Below, piece after piece: positions 45,905-56,300 of a stretch of DNA of 64,000 bases. The stretch's first letter is position 1; every line of letters begins with the position of its first letter. The notes beneath the pieces were generated by a model. That model worked only from the letters and a program-made list of their open reading frames with translations, was not told where the DNA came from and ran no database searches. The stretch spans positions 512,031-576,030 of the forward strand of contig NZ_RKQK01000001.1 in the NCBI RefSeq assembly GCF_003814915.1. The letters run 5' to 3'. Source of the stretch: Pacificibacter maritimus. Its GTDB lineage: Bacteria; Pseudomonadota; Alphaproteobacteria; Rhodobacterales; Rhodobacteraceae. A program made the position numbers and the translations under genes.

Positions 45905-47014
45905 ATGTCGGGGTCTATGACCTTATCTGCAGGCGATGTATCCGTTAGATTTAATCCGCTTGTGGGGGCTATAAGTGCCGTTCACATGGCGGGGCAGTCG
46001 ATTTTACATCAGGCCCATTGGGTTGGCACAGCTTTAGCCGATTGTGCAGACGCACCTGTGGATGCACATCTGTCTGGCGATTTCTTTTGCGCGCCTTTCG
46101 GCGGATCAGGCCTGTCAGATATCCCGCCGCATGGTTGGCCTGCCAATACCCCTTGGTCGATCACTCATACCAGCGAAACCCCGCAAGCCGCGCAGCTTAG
46201 CGCTAAGTTACAGCGCGATGTTTTTGGCGCAAGGCTGACCAAGACCGTCCAGTTGATTTCGGGCCACTCAGCGGTATATCAAACGCATCACATTTCAGGC
46301 GGGCAGGGGCATTTGACCTTTGCGCATCACCCGATGGTACATGTAGCGCAGGGATGCCACATAGGGTTTTCGCGCAAGCTTTGTGCTATAACGCCCGATA
46401 ATCCACTCGAACCTCAGCACAGGTTGGCCTATCCCGCACGCAGCACCGATTTGGCGCGCTTTCCCAGCAAAGACGGTGGCAACGTAGATTTGCATCACTA
46501 CCCGTTTCAAGACGCGGATGAAGTCACAGCACAAAAGGCGCAAGGCCATGAAGATTTCGTCACGCTGGTTGAGGCGCCTGAGGCCGCAATCGGTTGGACG
46601 GCCGTGACGCGCAGGGCTGAAAAAGACATCGTGATCTTTTTGAAAGACCCGAAAGTCGCCCCAGTGACAATGCTATGGCACTCGAATGGCGGGCGCGCTT
46701 ATGCCCCTTGGAATGGACAGCACAAATCTGTCTTAGGGGTCGAAGATGGATGTTGCGCAGGGGCTTCAACCTTGGCCGATGCAGCAAAAGACAATGCCAT
46801 TGCGCGTGAAAATATAGCGACCCATATTCACTTGGCGCCGACGAAGACCACAGTCATGCGCCATGCTATTTTGCGCGTGGCCCGCCCCGAACACTGGCAG
46901 TCTGTCGCGGATATTGTGCCAAGTGGTGATAGCTTGCGATTGATTTCAGGCGATGGGGCGCAGTTGGATGTGGCATTTGATTGCGGTTTTTTCCCACATT
47001 CATCATCACGATAG
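45905..47014 (+). CDS. Aldose-1-epimerase-like protein, unknown
   Basis: This 369-residue protein has the beta-sandwich pattern of galactose-mutarotase-like folds: alternating hydrophobic strands, GDFFCAPFGGSGL, SGGQGHLTFAHHPMVHV, and a late HSNGGRAYAPWNG block. The classical mutarotase His/Glu pair cannot be placed with confidence, so function is open. It starts 2 bp after rlmE. A downstream DUF2059 gene follows 70 bp later. It could be a sugar-binding or epimerase protein; it is not near the galactoside operon. Confidence 0.68.
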   Translation: MSGSMTLSAGDVSVRFNPLVGAISAVHMAGQSILHQAHWVGTALADCADAPVDAHLSGDFFCAPFGGSGLSDIPPHGWPANTPWSITHTSETPQAAQLSAKLQRDVFGARLTKTVQLISGHSAVYQTHHISGGQGHLTFAHHPMVHVAQGCHIGFSRKLCAITPDNPLEPQHRLAYPARSTDLARFPSKDGGNVDLHHYPFQDADEVTAQKAQGHEDFVTLVEAPEAAIGWTAVTRRAEKDIVIFLKDPKVAPVTMLWHSNGGRAYAPWNGQHKSVLGVEDGCCAGASTLADAAKDNAIARENIATHIHLAPTKTTVMRHAILRVARPEHWQSVADIVPSGDSLRLISGDGAQLDVAFDCGFFPHSSSR

Positions 47015-47084
47015 TGTCACAGCACTTGCACATCTTTGCAGCTTGATTACCTATTATATACAAATCTTGTATAGACGGTGTCCT

Positions 47085-47954
47085 ATGGCTTATCTTAATT
47101 TTTCAGTTCTTAAATCTATCGCTTCAGGTCCCGTTTTGCGCGCTATGCTTTTGGCACCCGTGGCATTGGTTTTCAGCCTGTCATCTGCAGTGTCTGCCCC
47201 TGTTGATCGGCTGATGGATCTCATGAAATTCCGCGATGTTATCGCAGTGCTCTCCGAAGAGGGGCGCAGCATGTCTGACGATATCTCGGATGAAGAATTG
47301 GGCATACCCCGCGCGGCTTGGGACGAAATGATGACGCGTCTTTATGACGAAGAACGTCTGGAAGTCGCGTTTCGCGGGGCTTTGGTTGACGCCTTTGGTG
47401 ATGCCGATCTGGGGCCTGCTGTCGCGTTTTTTGAAACGGATTTGGGGCAAGAAATTGCTGAACTGGAACTTAATGCGCGCCGTGCCATCGGCGACGAAGC
47501 TGTCTTGCAGGCCGCAGGCGACCTTTGGGCTGAACTCGATCCCTCAAGTGAGCGCAGCAGTTTGATTGAAAGCTATGTAAATACGAATGATCTGATCGAA
47601 ATGAATATCATTGGGTCGCTCAATTCGGACATGGCCTATTATCGCGGGTTTAATGCGCAAGCCCTCGACGGGATGGGCGTTGATGAGGCAACAATCATGC
47701 GCGAAGTTTGGGCTGGCGAACCCGAAGCGCGGGCGCGTGTGACCGAATGGGTTTACGGGTTTTCCGCTTTGGCCTATCAGCCGCTGTCCGATGAAGATTT
47801 TGCAACCTATGTCGATTTCGGAAAAAGCGAGACAGGCCAAACGCTAAATCTAGCTATGTTTGCCGCCTTCGATAGTGTCTATGCCGATCTTGCACGCGGT
47901 TTGGGCGCTGGCACAGCTGTTTTGGCACAAAGCTCTGCTGGTCAGGACTTATAA
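47085..47954 (+). CDS. Exported DUF2059-domain protein
   Basis: The start at 47085 (MAYLNFSVLKS) gives 289 residues; a longer frame from 46953 overlaps the upstream gene and is rejected. An N-terminal signal (residues about 8-43, ending VSA-P) is followed by two helical repeats: FRDVIAVLSEEGRSM to AFFETDLGQEIAELE and NLIEMN-like helices to FVDFGKSETGQTLN. The end matches the DUF2059 pattern. Likely periplasmic, function unknown. Confidence 0.78.
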   Translation: MAYLNFSVLKSIASGPVLRAMLLAPVALVFSLSSAVSAPVDRLMDLMKFRDVIAVLSEEGRSMSDDISDEELGIPRAAWDEMMTRLYDEERLEVAFRGALVDAFGDADLGPAVAFFETDLGQEIAELELNARRAIGDEAVLQAAGDLWAELDPSSERSSLIESYVNTNDLIEMNIIGSLNSDMAYYRGFNAQALDGMGVDEATIMREVWAGEPEARARVTEWVYGFSALAYQPLSDEDFATYVDFGKSETGQTLNLAMFAAFDSVYADLARGLGAGTAVLAQSSAGQDL

Positions 47955-48020
47955 GACGGCCCATTTGCGCGGGTCTTGGCGCTCTACATGGGTTTATTGG
48001 TGAATTGCTCCAGTCAGTGC

Positions 48021-48049
48021 TTGACTTTAAGGCCACGATTCTTGATATA
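48021..48049 (+). promoter_or_regulatory. Candidate sigma-70-type promoter for rplU-rpmA
   Basis: TTGACT (48021-48026) is separated by 17 bp from GATATA (48044-48049). It lies about 200 bp upstream of rplU and just ahead of two stable hairpins, so a long structured 5' leader is expected. A second weaker pair (TTGATA 48042, GCTATA 48065) overlaps it. Judged by eye only. Confidence 0.5.
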
Positions 48050-48086
48050 CGCGCCACTTGGCGTGCTATAAGTGCGACCGAGGGCT

Positions 48087-48163
48087 ATTGTTTTGGATAA
48101 ACCCAATCGTAGATTGGCATAAAACAATGGTGTTTAGAAAATCTCGTCCCCAAAAGTGGGACG
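48087..48163 (+). promoter_or_regulatory. Structured 5' leader of rplU with two hairpins
   Basis: Hairpin one has an outer stem ATTGTTTT (48087-48094) with AAAACAAT (48121-48128) enclosing an inner stem CCAATC (48103-48108) with GATTGG (48112-48117). Hairpin two pairs CGTCCC (48145-48150) with GGGACG (48158-48163). They lie in the 297-bp untranslated stretch before rplU, where no convincing gene is present. Ribosomal-protein leaders often bind the r-protein for feedback; that role is inferred. Confidence 0.55.
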
Positions 48164-48251
48164 CGCTGTTCGCGGTAACAAACGCTGGCGCAGATGGGCA
48201 TACCATTTGCAAAGGGACCAAAGAACGCGGGTATATTGAAAGGACGACTGC

Positions 48252-48911
48252 ATGTTCGCAGTTCTGAAAACTGGCGGTAAGCAATACAAAGTACAAAGCG
48301 GTGACGTTTTGCGTGTAGAAAAGCTTGCTGTCTCAGCTGGTGAAAAAATCCAGTTCAACGAGATTCTTATGGTTGGCTCCACTGTGGGCGCACCATTGGT
48401 TGATGGCGCAGCTGTACAAGCTGAAGTGATCGACCAAATCAAAGGCGAAAAGCTTATCAACTTCGTTAAGCGTCGTCGTAAGCACTCTTCGAAACGCACC
48501 AAGGGCCACCGTCAGCAACTTACTTTGCTACGTATTACTGACATCTTGGAAAAAGGTGCAGACGCATCTGGCGTTAAAGCTGCTGTTGGCGCAAGCTTGG
48601 CACGTAAAGAAGCACATGTTGCAGCTTACGGTTCTGGCGATGCTGCTCTTAAGGCTGCTGCGAAAAAAGCCGCGGCTCCAAAAGCTGCCGCAAAAGCTGC
48701 ACCAGCAGCTGCTGGGTCTGACGATTTGAAACAATTGTCTGGTGTTGGTCCTGCTTTGGAGAAAAAACTCCACGCTGCAGGTGTAACATCTTTCGCTCAA
48801 ATCGCAGCTTGGACAGAGGCTGACGCCGAAGCATTCGGTGAAAAGTTGTCTTTCAAAGGCCGCATCGAGCGCGAAGGCTGGATTGATCAAGCCAAAGCTT
48901 TGGCGAAATAA
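48252..48911 (+). CDS. rplU: Ribosomal protein L21 with C-terminal helix-hairpin-helix extension
   Basis: Residues 1-103 are a normal L21 (MFAVLKTGGKQYKV through KRRRKHSSKRTKGHRQQ to the RITDI end). A long Ala/Lys-rich linker (about 115-157) follows, then a helix-hairpin-helix domain (about 158-219) with DDLKQLSGVGPALEKKLHAAG and FAQIAAW, like the domain fused to NuoE and some other alphaproteobacterial proteins. Total 219 residues, about twice the usual L21. It begins the rplU-rpmA unit; rpmA follows 22 bp later. Confidence 0.96.
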   Translation: MFAVLKTGGKQYKVQSGDVLRVEKLAVSAGEKIQFNEILMVGSTVGAPLVDGAAVQAEVIDQIKGEKLINFVKRRRKHSSKRTKGHRQQLTLLRITDILEKGADASGVKAAVGASLARKEAHVAAYGSGDAALKAAAKKAAAPKAAAKAAPAAAGSDDLKQLSGVGPALEKKLHAAGVTSFAQIAAWTEADAEAFGEKLSFKGRIEREGWIDQAKALAK

Positions 48912-48933
48912 GTAGAGTTTAGGAGAGCACACC

Positions 48934-49203
48934 ATGGCACATAAAAAAGCAGGCGGTTCGTCCCGCAACGGTCGCGACTCAGCTGGTCGTCGTCTCGGCG
49001 TTAAACTCTACGGTGGTCAGGCTGCAATCGCAGGCAACATCATCGTGCGTCAGCGCGGCACGAAGTTCTACCCAGGCGAAGGCGTTGGCCTTGGCAAGGA
49101 TCACACAATCTTCGCAACAGTCGAAGGCAATGTGAAATTCCACAAGGGTCTCAAAAACCGCACCTTCATTTCCGTGCTTCCAGTGGCAGAGGCCGCTGAA
49201 TAA
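48934..49203 (+). CDS. rpmA: Ribosomal protein L27
   Basis: This 89-residue protein begins [20 protein letters not shown], the conserved N-terminus that reaches the peptidyl-transferase centre, and contains [22 protein letters not shown]. No cleaved N-terminal extension of the Firmicute type is present. The ribosome site AGGAG lies just before the start. A terminator with a UUCG loop follows. Confidence 0.97.
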   Translation: MAHKKAGGSSRNGRDSAGRRLGVKLYGGQAAIAGNIIVRQRGTKFYPGEGVGLGKDHTIFATVEGNVKFHKGLKNRTFISVLPVAEAAE

Positions 49204-49229
49204 GCCGACCTTGATGGTTTACAATTCAA

Positions 49230-49260
49230 GGGATCGGCCTTCGGGTCGGTCCCTTTTTTT
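49230..49260 (+). terminator. Rho-independent terminator after rpmA
   Basis: GGGATCGGCC (49230-49239) pairs with GGTCGGTCCC (49244-49253) around a TTCG tetraloop, followed by seven T residues. It is a textbook intrinsic terminator closing the rplU-rpmA unit. Confidence 0.95.
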
Positions 49261-49397
49261 GTCCTAACGTCTGCTCGCAAACTTAAAGGGCGACGTTCGA
49301 TATTTAGAATTTTTGTGTATGCGGTATGTCATTCAAGCCGCGCCGGCCCCCTTGGGAGGGGGTGGCCGTAGTCACTTACTCTTCGAGGAGGAGAGAT

Positions 49398-49955
49398 ATG
49401 AAATTGGATCATACGATTGAGCGTGATAACGCCAATGTTCAAGCCACAATAGCGGCAGAACGCTTTGTTCTGCGTGCACCGAAAACATCGGATGTAGGGC
49501 TTTTGTCGCTTTACGCCAGCGATAAACGTGTGGCCCATGCTGCGCGGTCTTTGCCGCACCCTTTGCCGCCAGGCGCAACAGAAGCCTTCATTGCCCGCTC
49601 GCTTGACCCGAAAGTGGCATTGCATACCTATATCATAGATGGCGCGGCCGCTGGCCTGTCTGAAGTCATGGGTGTGATGCAGTTGAAACCCCTTGAGCGC
49701 GATCAATCTGAAGTCAGCTTTTGGGTTGCGCCCTCATTTTGGGGCACAGGTATCGCGTCATCTGCACTCAAAGCTTTGGTGGCGGCAAACCCTTTGGGTG
49801 ACAAAACGCTCTTTGCTGAAATTTTCCAAGACAACCAAGCTTCAGCGCGCGTTGTGACAAACGCGGGATTCGAATATCTGGGTGACGCCGAAACCTTTAG
49901 CGTGGCGCGTGGCGCGCGCGTGCCAACATGGACTTATGTCTGTAAATTAAGCTGA
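49398..49955 (+). CDS. GNAT-family N-acetyltransferase (RimJ/RimL-like)
   Basis: The start at 49398 follows a strong GAGGAGGAGAG site; the frame continues upstream through a GC-rich hairpin (49344-49368, CGGCC with GGCCG) that is unlikely to be coding. The 185-residue protein has the GNAT core with motif A around EVSFWVAPSFWGTGIASSALKAL and motif B in FQDNQASARVVTNAGFEYLG. It resembles acetyltransferases of the RimJ/RimL group that modify N-terminal amines. It lies between rpmA and obgE, a common position in Rhodobacterales. Confidence 0.87.
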   Translation: MKLDHTIERDNANVQATIAAERFVLRAPKTSDVGLLSLYASDKRVAHAARSLPHPLPPGATEAFIARSLDPKVALHTYIIDGAAAGLSEVMGVMQLKPLERDQSEVSFWVAPSFWGTGIASSALKALVAANPLGDKTLFAEIFQDNQASARVVTNAGFEYLGDAETFSVARGARVPTWTYVCKLS

Positions 49956-49967
49956 TTTCCGCTGGAA

Positions 49968-50000
49968 AAGAGGCCGCCGATACAGGTCTGGCGGCCTCTT
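49968..50000 (+). terminator. Stem-loop after the GNAT gene
   Basis: AAGAGGCCGCC (49968-49978) and GGCGGCCTCTT (49990-50000) form a perfect 11-bp stem with an 11-nt loop, 12 bp past the acetyltransferase stop. There is no long T-run (TTAACCCC follows), so strength is uncertain. Confidence 0.7.
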
Positions 50001-50128
50001 AACCCCTGTGGTGATTGATAAAAAGCAAGAAAGCGTGTCTTTACGCGTTTTCACTCTTACGCCGACCGCGTCGGGCGCGCATAAGGTTGATTGAATTTGC
50101 TAAACAGGCAGGATATGCCTCGGTCTGA

Positions 50129-52271
<2,143 letters not shown>

Positions 52272-52275
<4 letters not shown>

Positions 52276-53537
52276 GCGATACATTGAATATTACCGACCT
52301 CATGCAAGACATCGGCAAACGCGCCAAAGCGGCCGCCGCTGAACTGGCTTATGCTTCAGCCGAACGGAAACACGCGGCCTTGATAGGTGCTGCAGAAGCG
52401 ATTTGGAAACGCCGTGCCGAGATCGTTGACGCCAATGAAAAAGACATGCAATTTGGCCGCGACAAAGGGCTGACATCTGCGATGTTGGATCGTTTGATGC
52501 TAGACGAAGACCGCATTCGCGGCATCGTTGACGCCCTGCGCACCATTGCTGAACAAAAAGATCCTGTGGGTGATGTTATTGCCGAATGGGATATGCCATC
52601 TGGCTTGCATATCAAACGCACACGTACGCCCTTGGGCGTCATCGGCGTGATCTATGAATCGCGCCCGAATGTGACCGCAGATGCAGGCGCTTTGTGCCTG
52701 AAAGCGGGCAATGCGGTGATTTTGCGCGGTGGCTCTGAGAGCTTTCATTCCTCTGGCGTGATCCATGAATGTTTGGTTGATGGTTTGGTGTCAGCGGGTC
52801 TGCCCGCAGATGCGATCCAGCGTATTCCCACCCGTGACCGTGCGGCTGTGCGCGAACTTTTGACTATGACCGATTATGTCGATGTCATTGTGCCCCGTGG
52901 CGGCAAAGGGCTGGTTGGCTTGGTTCAACGCGAAGCCCGCGTGCCTGTTTTTGCCCATCTCGAAGGCATTGTTCATGTGTTTATGGATGCTTCAAGTGAC
53001 GCGAAAAAGGCGATGGATGTTGTCATCAACGCCAAAACCCGTCGCACTGGGATTTGTGGTGCTGCCGAATGTTTGCTTATTCACAAAGACTTAGTTGATA
53101 CTCTTGGGACTGATGTGGTCAAAGCTTTGATCGACGCGGGCATTGAAGTGCGCGGCGATGAGACCTTGCAAGCAATCGAGGGTGTTGTTCCTGCGACCCA
53201 AGACGACTGGGGGCATGAGTACGCCGATAGCATCATCGCGGCCAAGGTTGTTGACGATATTGATGGGGCGATTGCGCATATTCATCAATATTCTTCATCG
53301 CATACGGATTGCATTATTTCCGAAACCGATGCCAATGTGGCCAAGTTTTTTGAGCGTATTGATAGTGCGATTTTGATGCATAACTCATCGACACAATTCG
53401 CCGATGGTGGTGAATTTGGTATGGGTGGCGAAATCGGGATCGCGACAGGTAAAATGCATGCGCGTGGACCTGTGGGGGCAGAACAATTGACTTCGTTCAA
53501 ATATCTCGTGACCTCAAATGGCGCGACGCGCGGCTAG
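52272..53537 (+). CDS. proA: Glutamate-5-semialdehyde dehydrogenase
   Basis: This 421-residue enzyme of the aldehyde-dehydrogenase superfamily reduces glutamyl 5-phosphate to the semialdehyde. Marks are [34 protein letters not shown] and the catalytic cysteine in [15 protein letters not shown]. Length is normal. It overlaps proB by 4 bp and ends the obgE-proB-proA unit. A bidirectional terminator separates it from chpT. Confidence 0.97.
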
Positions 53538-53564
53538 GTCTGCAATTGAAATAGCCAAAATAGA

Positions 53565-53596
53565 ATGGCGCGTCCTTATGCGGGGCGCGCCATTTT
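53565..53596. terminator. Bidirectional terminator between proA and chpT
   Basis: ATGGCGCG (53565-53572) and CGCGCCAT (53586-53593) pair perfectly around a 13-nt loop, with A-rich sequence before and TTTT after. It is placed between two convergent genes. Confidence 0.8.
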
Positions 53597-53613
53597 GCAC
53601 AAATTTCGCCTTT

Positions 53614-54213
53614 TTAGGCCATCAGGCGCAACGCCCCAGCGTCGTCTTGGCTGCAAATTCGCCGCCCTAATAAGTCGGCTTGAAGCGGGGCCAAGATGAA
53701 TTGTACTTCATTGGGTTTCAATCCATCTGGCGTGGAAACAGCGCCTAAGCGTGCCCAAAGTTCAGGTGAAGGGTCCAAGCGGTCAGAGCGTGCCGTGACT
53801 TGCAATTGGCCATTTTCACTGCTGATTTGAATTGCGCCACCACGGGGCAGAGCAGTTTCGATACACATCACCATGAGGCAAGCAAGCTTGACTTCATCGC
53901 GCAACATATCTGTTGTTGGCTGCCAGTCATATGTTTGGCGCGGTGTTTCTAGACCTTTGAGAATGCTCACCATCTCTTGGCGACCTGTCATTTGACCCTG
54001 TGATGCCATCCCAAAGGCGATGCGGAAAAACTTTACCCGCGCATTTGCATTGTCCACACTTTCCGAGATAAGGCTGAGTTCGGCACTTGTGTCACCCGCA
54101 GACATGGCCAAAAGTTCGACACCATTTGAAATGGCACCGACGGGGCTGATAAGATCGTGGCAAATACGCGAACCGATCATTGCTGCGATGTCGCGGGTCA
54201 TATCTTTGGTCAT
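53614..54213 (-). CDS. chpT: Histidine phosphotransferase ChpT
   Basis: This 199-residue protein matches ChpT, which passes phosphate from CckA to CtrA (and CpdR) in the alphaproteobacterial cell-cycle and motility relay. The DHp-like N-terminal helix has the phosphorylated His19 in SRICHDLISPVGAISNGVEL; the C-terminal half is a degenerate kinase-like domain without ATP-binding motifs. No transmembrane segment is present. A small DUF3553-type gene is divergent, 36 bp away. Confidence 0.93.
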   Translation of the reverse strand: MTKDMTRDIAAMIGSRICHDLISPVGAISNGVELLAMSAGDTSAELSLISESVDNANARVKFFRIAFGMASQGQMTGRQEMVSILKGLETPRQTYDWQPTTDMLRDEVKLACLMVMCIETALPRGGAIQISSENGQLQVTARSDRLDPSPELWARLGAVSTPDGLKPNEVQFILAPLQADLLGRRICSQDDAGALRLMA

Positions 54214-54249
54214 TGTGTCTCCTGAGGGGGCGTTAGTAAGGGAATTCGA

Positions 54250-54429
54250 ATGGACAATCTTAATGCGATGTTAGAACCTGGTCAGATCGTGTGCCATCCG
54301 CAGCAAAGCGATTGGGGCAAGGGGCAGGTGCAATCGAACATCAATGGTAAGTTGACGGTTATGTTTGAACACATGGGCAAAGTTGTGATCGACAGTCATC
54401 GCGTGGCGCTCCTTCCCTTGTTTGAATAG
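54250..54429 (+). CDS. Small DUF3553-like protein
   Basis: An ATG at 54250 opens 59 codons to a TAG at 54427-54429. The product begins MDNLNAMLEPGQIVCHPQQS and has DWGKGQVQSN, then NGKLTVMFEHMGKVVID, ending ALLPLFE. This looks like DUF3553, a small SH3-like beta-barrel found in alphaproteobacteria; I recall the name from memory. A ribosome site (AAGGGAATTCG) precedes it. It is divergent from chpT and only 36 bp away, a placement I recall as common. Function unknown. It falls below common length cut-offs and is easy to miss. Confidence 0.78.
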   Translation: MDNLNAMLEPGQIVCHPQQSDWGKGQVQSNINGKLTVMFEHMGKVVIDSHRVALLPLFE

Positions 54430-54586
54430 TCTGAATTTGGTTAACGAAAGGTTTCTTTACGGCTGAGCGGCCGCGGGGCCTGTGGTTGATACAGCAAGTG
54501 TTGGTGTTTATAGTCGTGAAACTGGCGGCGAATGCAACCCTAAGCTGTATTAATTCTCTGACAATCAGCAGCCGTGTTGCAATGAC

Positions 54587-55417
54587 ATGACGAAGCCCGT
54601 AGAACCCGCGCAAGGCTCCCAAGTAAAAAGACAAAAAATGAGTGACCTAGATCACAAGTTCGAATTGCGTTTCGCAGTCTCAGCGCAAGACCTGCGGGCT
54701 GCACAGCGCTTGCGCTACCGCGTTTTCGTGCAAGAGCTCGGATCAGACGGTCCTATGGTTGATCACGAAGCAGAACTTGAAGCGGACGCTTTTGACCCAA
54801 GCTACGACCACCTGATGTTGATAGACAAAGCGCGCTCGGATGATCCATTGGAACAATGTGTCGGGGTGTACCGTTTGCTCACTGGGGATAAAGCCGATCA
54901 GCTTGGCGGGTTTTACACCGAAGCCGAATATGATCTGACCAGATTAAAGGCCTCGGGAAAGCGTTTGCTGGAACTTGGGCGATCCTGCGTGGCCCCTGAG
55001 TATCGCGGCGGCACAGCGCTCTATCATATGTGGGCTGGACTGGCAAAATACGTGTTTGAGGGCGGTTTTGATGTGCTGTTCGGCGTGGCCTCGTTCCATG
55101 GCACGGATCTTAAACAATTGTCCGCGCCATTGTCTTTGTTGCATCATCGCCATCTTGCCCCAGAAAACTTACGCGTGCGCGCCGTTGATGACCAATTTCA
55201 ACGCATGGATTTGATCACAGAAGACCAGATAGATCGCCGCGCGGCAATGTTGGAGGTGCCAGCTTTGATCAAAGCGTACCTGCGCTTGGGCGGCACAGTG
55301 GGCGAGGGGGCTTTTATCGATCATGCCTTTAACACGATTGATGTGTGTTTGATCTTGGATATTGCACAGGTCAGCCCACGCCAAAAAGAAATGTACACCC
55401 GCGAGCGTATTCGATGA
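54587..55417 (+). CDS. olsB: Ornithine N-acyltransferase OlsB
   Basis: This protein (up to 276 residues) adds a 3-hydroxyacyl group from acyl-ACP to ornithine, the first step of ornithine-lipid synthesis. It has a GNAT-like fold with RLRYRVFVQELG near residue 41, ELGRSCVAPEYRGG, and FGVASFHGTD. The first ATG at 54587 has a weak site; an in-frame ATG at 54638 (MSDLDHKFEL) is a plausible alternative. It overlaps olsA by 4 bp. Confidence 0.92.
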   Translation: MTKPVEPAQGSQVKRQKMSDLDHKFELRFAVSAQDLRAAQRLRYRVFVQELGSDGPMVDHEAELEADAFDPSYDHLMLIDKARSDDPLEQCVGVYRLLTGDKADQLGGFYTEAEYDLTRLKASGKRLLELGRSCVAPEYRGGTALYHMWAGLAKYVFEGGFDVLFGVASFHGTDLKQLSAPLSLLHHRHLAPENLRVRAVDDQFQRMDLITEDQIDRRAAMLEVPALIKAYLRLGGTVGEGAFIDHAFNTIDVCLILDIAQVSPRQKEMYTRERIR

Positions 55418-56253
55418 GCGCCCCATTATGGGACAGTGAAACACCGCTGCCAGCGCCACCTGCCGCGCGGTTTGATATGCTGCGTTTGATCTTGCGCGGG
55501 GTGCCGATTGTGGCACTGATCTTGATTTGCCTGCCTTTGATGATGATCCTGCGTGCAATTGAACGACTTTTCTATGGTGCAGGGCGGCCTTGGTCATCCG
55601 TATTTCCGCGGTTCGTATCGCGCAGCGCGCTGAGGATCATGGGCATCCCGCTGACCACCATTGGTGCGCCGATGAAACAGCACGGGGCCGTCGTGGCCAA
55701 TCATTCGACTTGGCTGGATATCTTTTCACTCAATGCCTGCCAGCGGGTGTTCTTTGTCTCGAAAGCCGAAGTTGCCAATTGGCCCGGCATTGGCCTTTTG
55801 GCACGTGCAGCAGGAACTGTGTTTATCGCCCGTGATCGCAAAGATGCTGGGCGGCAAAAGGTGGTGTTTGAACAGCGTTTGTTAATGGGCCACAAACTGT
55901 TGTTTTTCCCCGAAGGCACATCCACGGATGGGCAGCGGGTTCTGCCTTTTAAACCCACTCTATTTGCGGCCTTTTTTGCACCCGAGTTGATTGACGATCT
56001 GTATATCCAACCTGTCACTGTGCGCTATACCGCCCCCGAAGGCGCTGATCCGCGGTTTTACGGCTGGTGGGGGGATATGGATTTTGCGCCCTCTTTGGTC
56101 AGCTATCTCAAGGCGCGCAAACAAGGGTCTATTACGGTGACGTTTCACGATCCAATCGCCGTCGCAGCTGTCAAAAACCGTAAGGAGATGGCGCAGATTT
56201 GCGAAGATCAAGTGCGTTCAAGCCTGAGCGACAGGTCAAGAATTCAGCCATGA
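55414..56253 (+). CDS. olsA: Lyso-ornithine lipid O-acyltransferase OlsA (PlsC-like)
   Basis: The start at 55414 overlaps the olsB stop (ATGA). The 279-residue protein has an N-terminal membrane helix (about residues 27-48) and the PlsC motifs: block I NHSTWLD with H97 and D102, FIARDRKDAG, and block III FFPEGTSTDG. It adds the second acyl chain to lyso-ornithine lipid. Phospholipid PlsC is the alternative; pairing with olsB makes OlsA more likely. Confidence 0.92.
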   Translation: MSAPLWDSETPLPAPPAARFDMLRLILRGVPIVALILICLPLMMILRAIERLFYGAGRPWSSVFPRFVSRSALRIMGIPLTTIGAPMKQHGAVVANHSTWLDIFSLNACQRVFFVSKAEVANWPGIGLLARAAGTVFIARDRKDAGRQKVVFEQRLLMGHKLLFFPEGTSTDGQRVLPFKPTLFAAFFAPELIDDLYIQPVTVRYTAPEGADPRFYGWWGDMDFAPSLVSYLKARKQGSITVTFHDPIAVAAVKNRKEMAQICEDQVRSSLSDRSRIQP

Positions 56254-56257
56254 AAAA

Positions 56258-56274
56258 GGGGGCCATCAGCCCCC
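56258..56274 (-). terminator. Terminator between olsA and the ThiE-like gene
   Basis: GGGGGC (56258-56263) pairs with GCCCCC (56269-56274) across a 5-nt loop. Read on the reverse strand it is followed by TTTTT, fitting the end of the ThiE-like gene. The T-run lies in the olsA stop region. Confidence 0.78.
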
Positions 56275-56300
56275 AGTGTATTTCAATATGAATTGCGCGC

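Noticed and set aside
48058-48267. Reading frame of 69 codons upstream of rplU
   Set aside because: It runs through the leader hairpins and into the rplU start, has no good ribosome site and no recognisable features.
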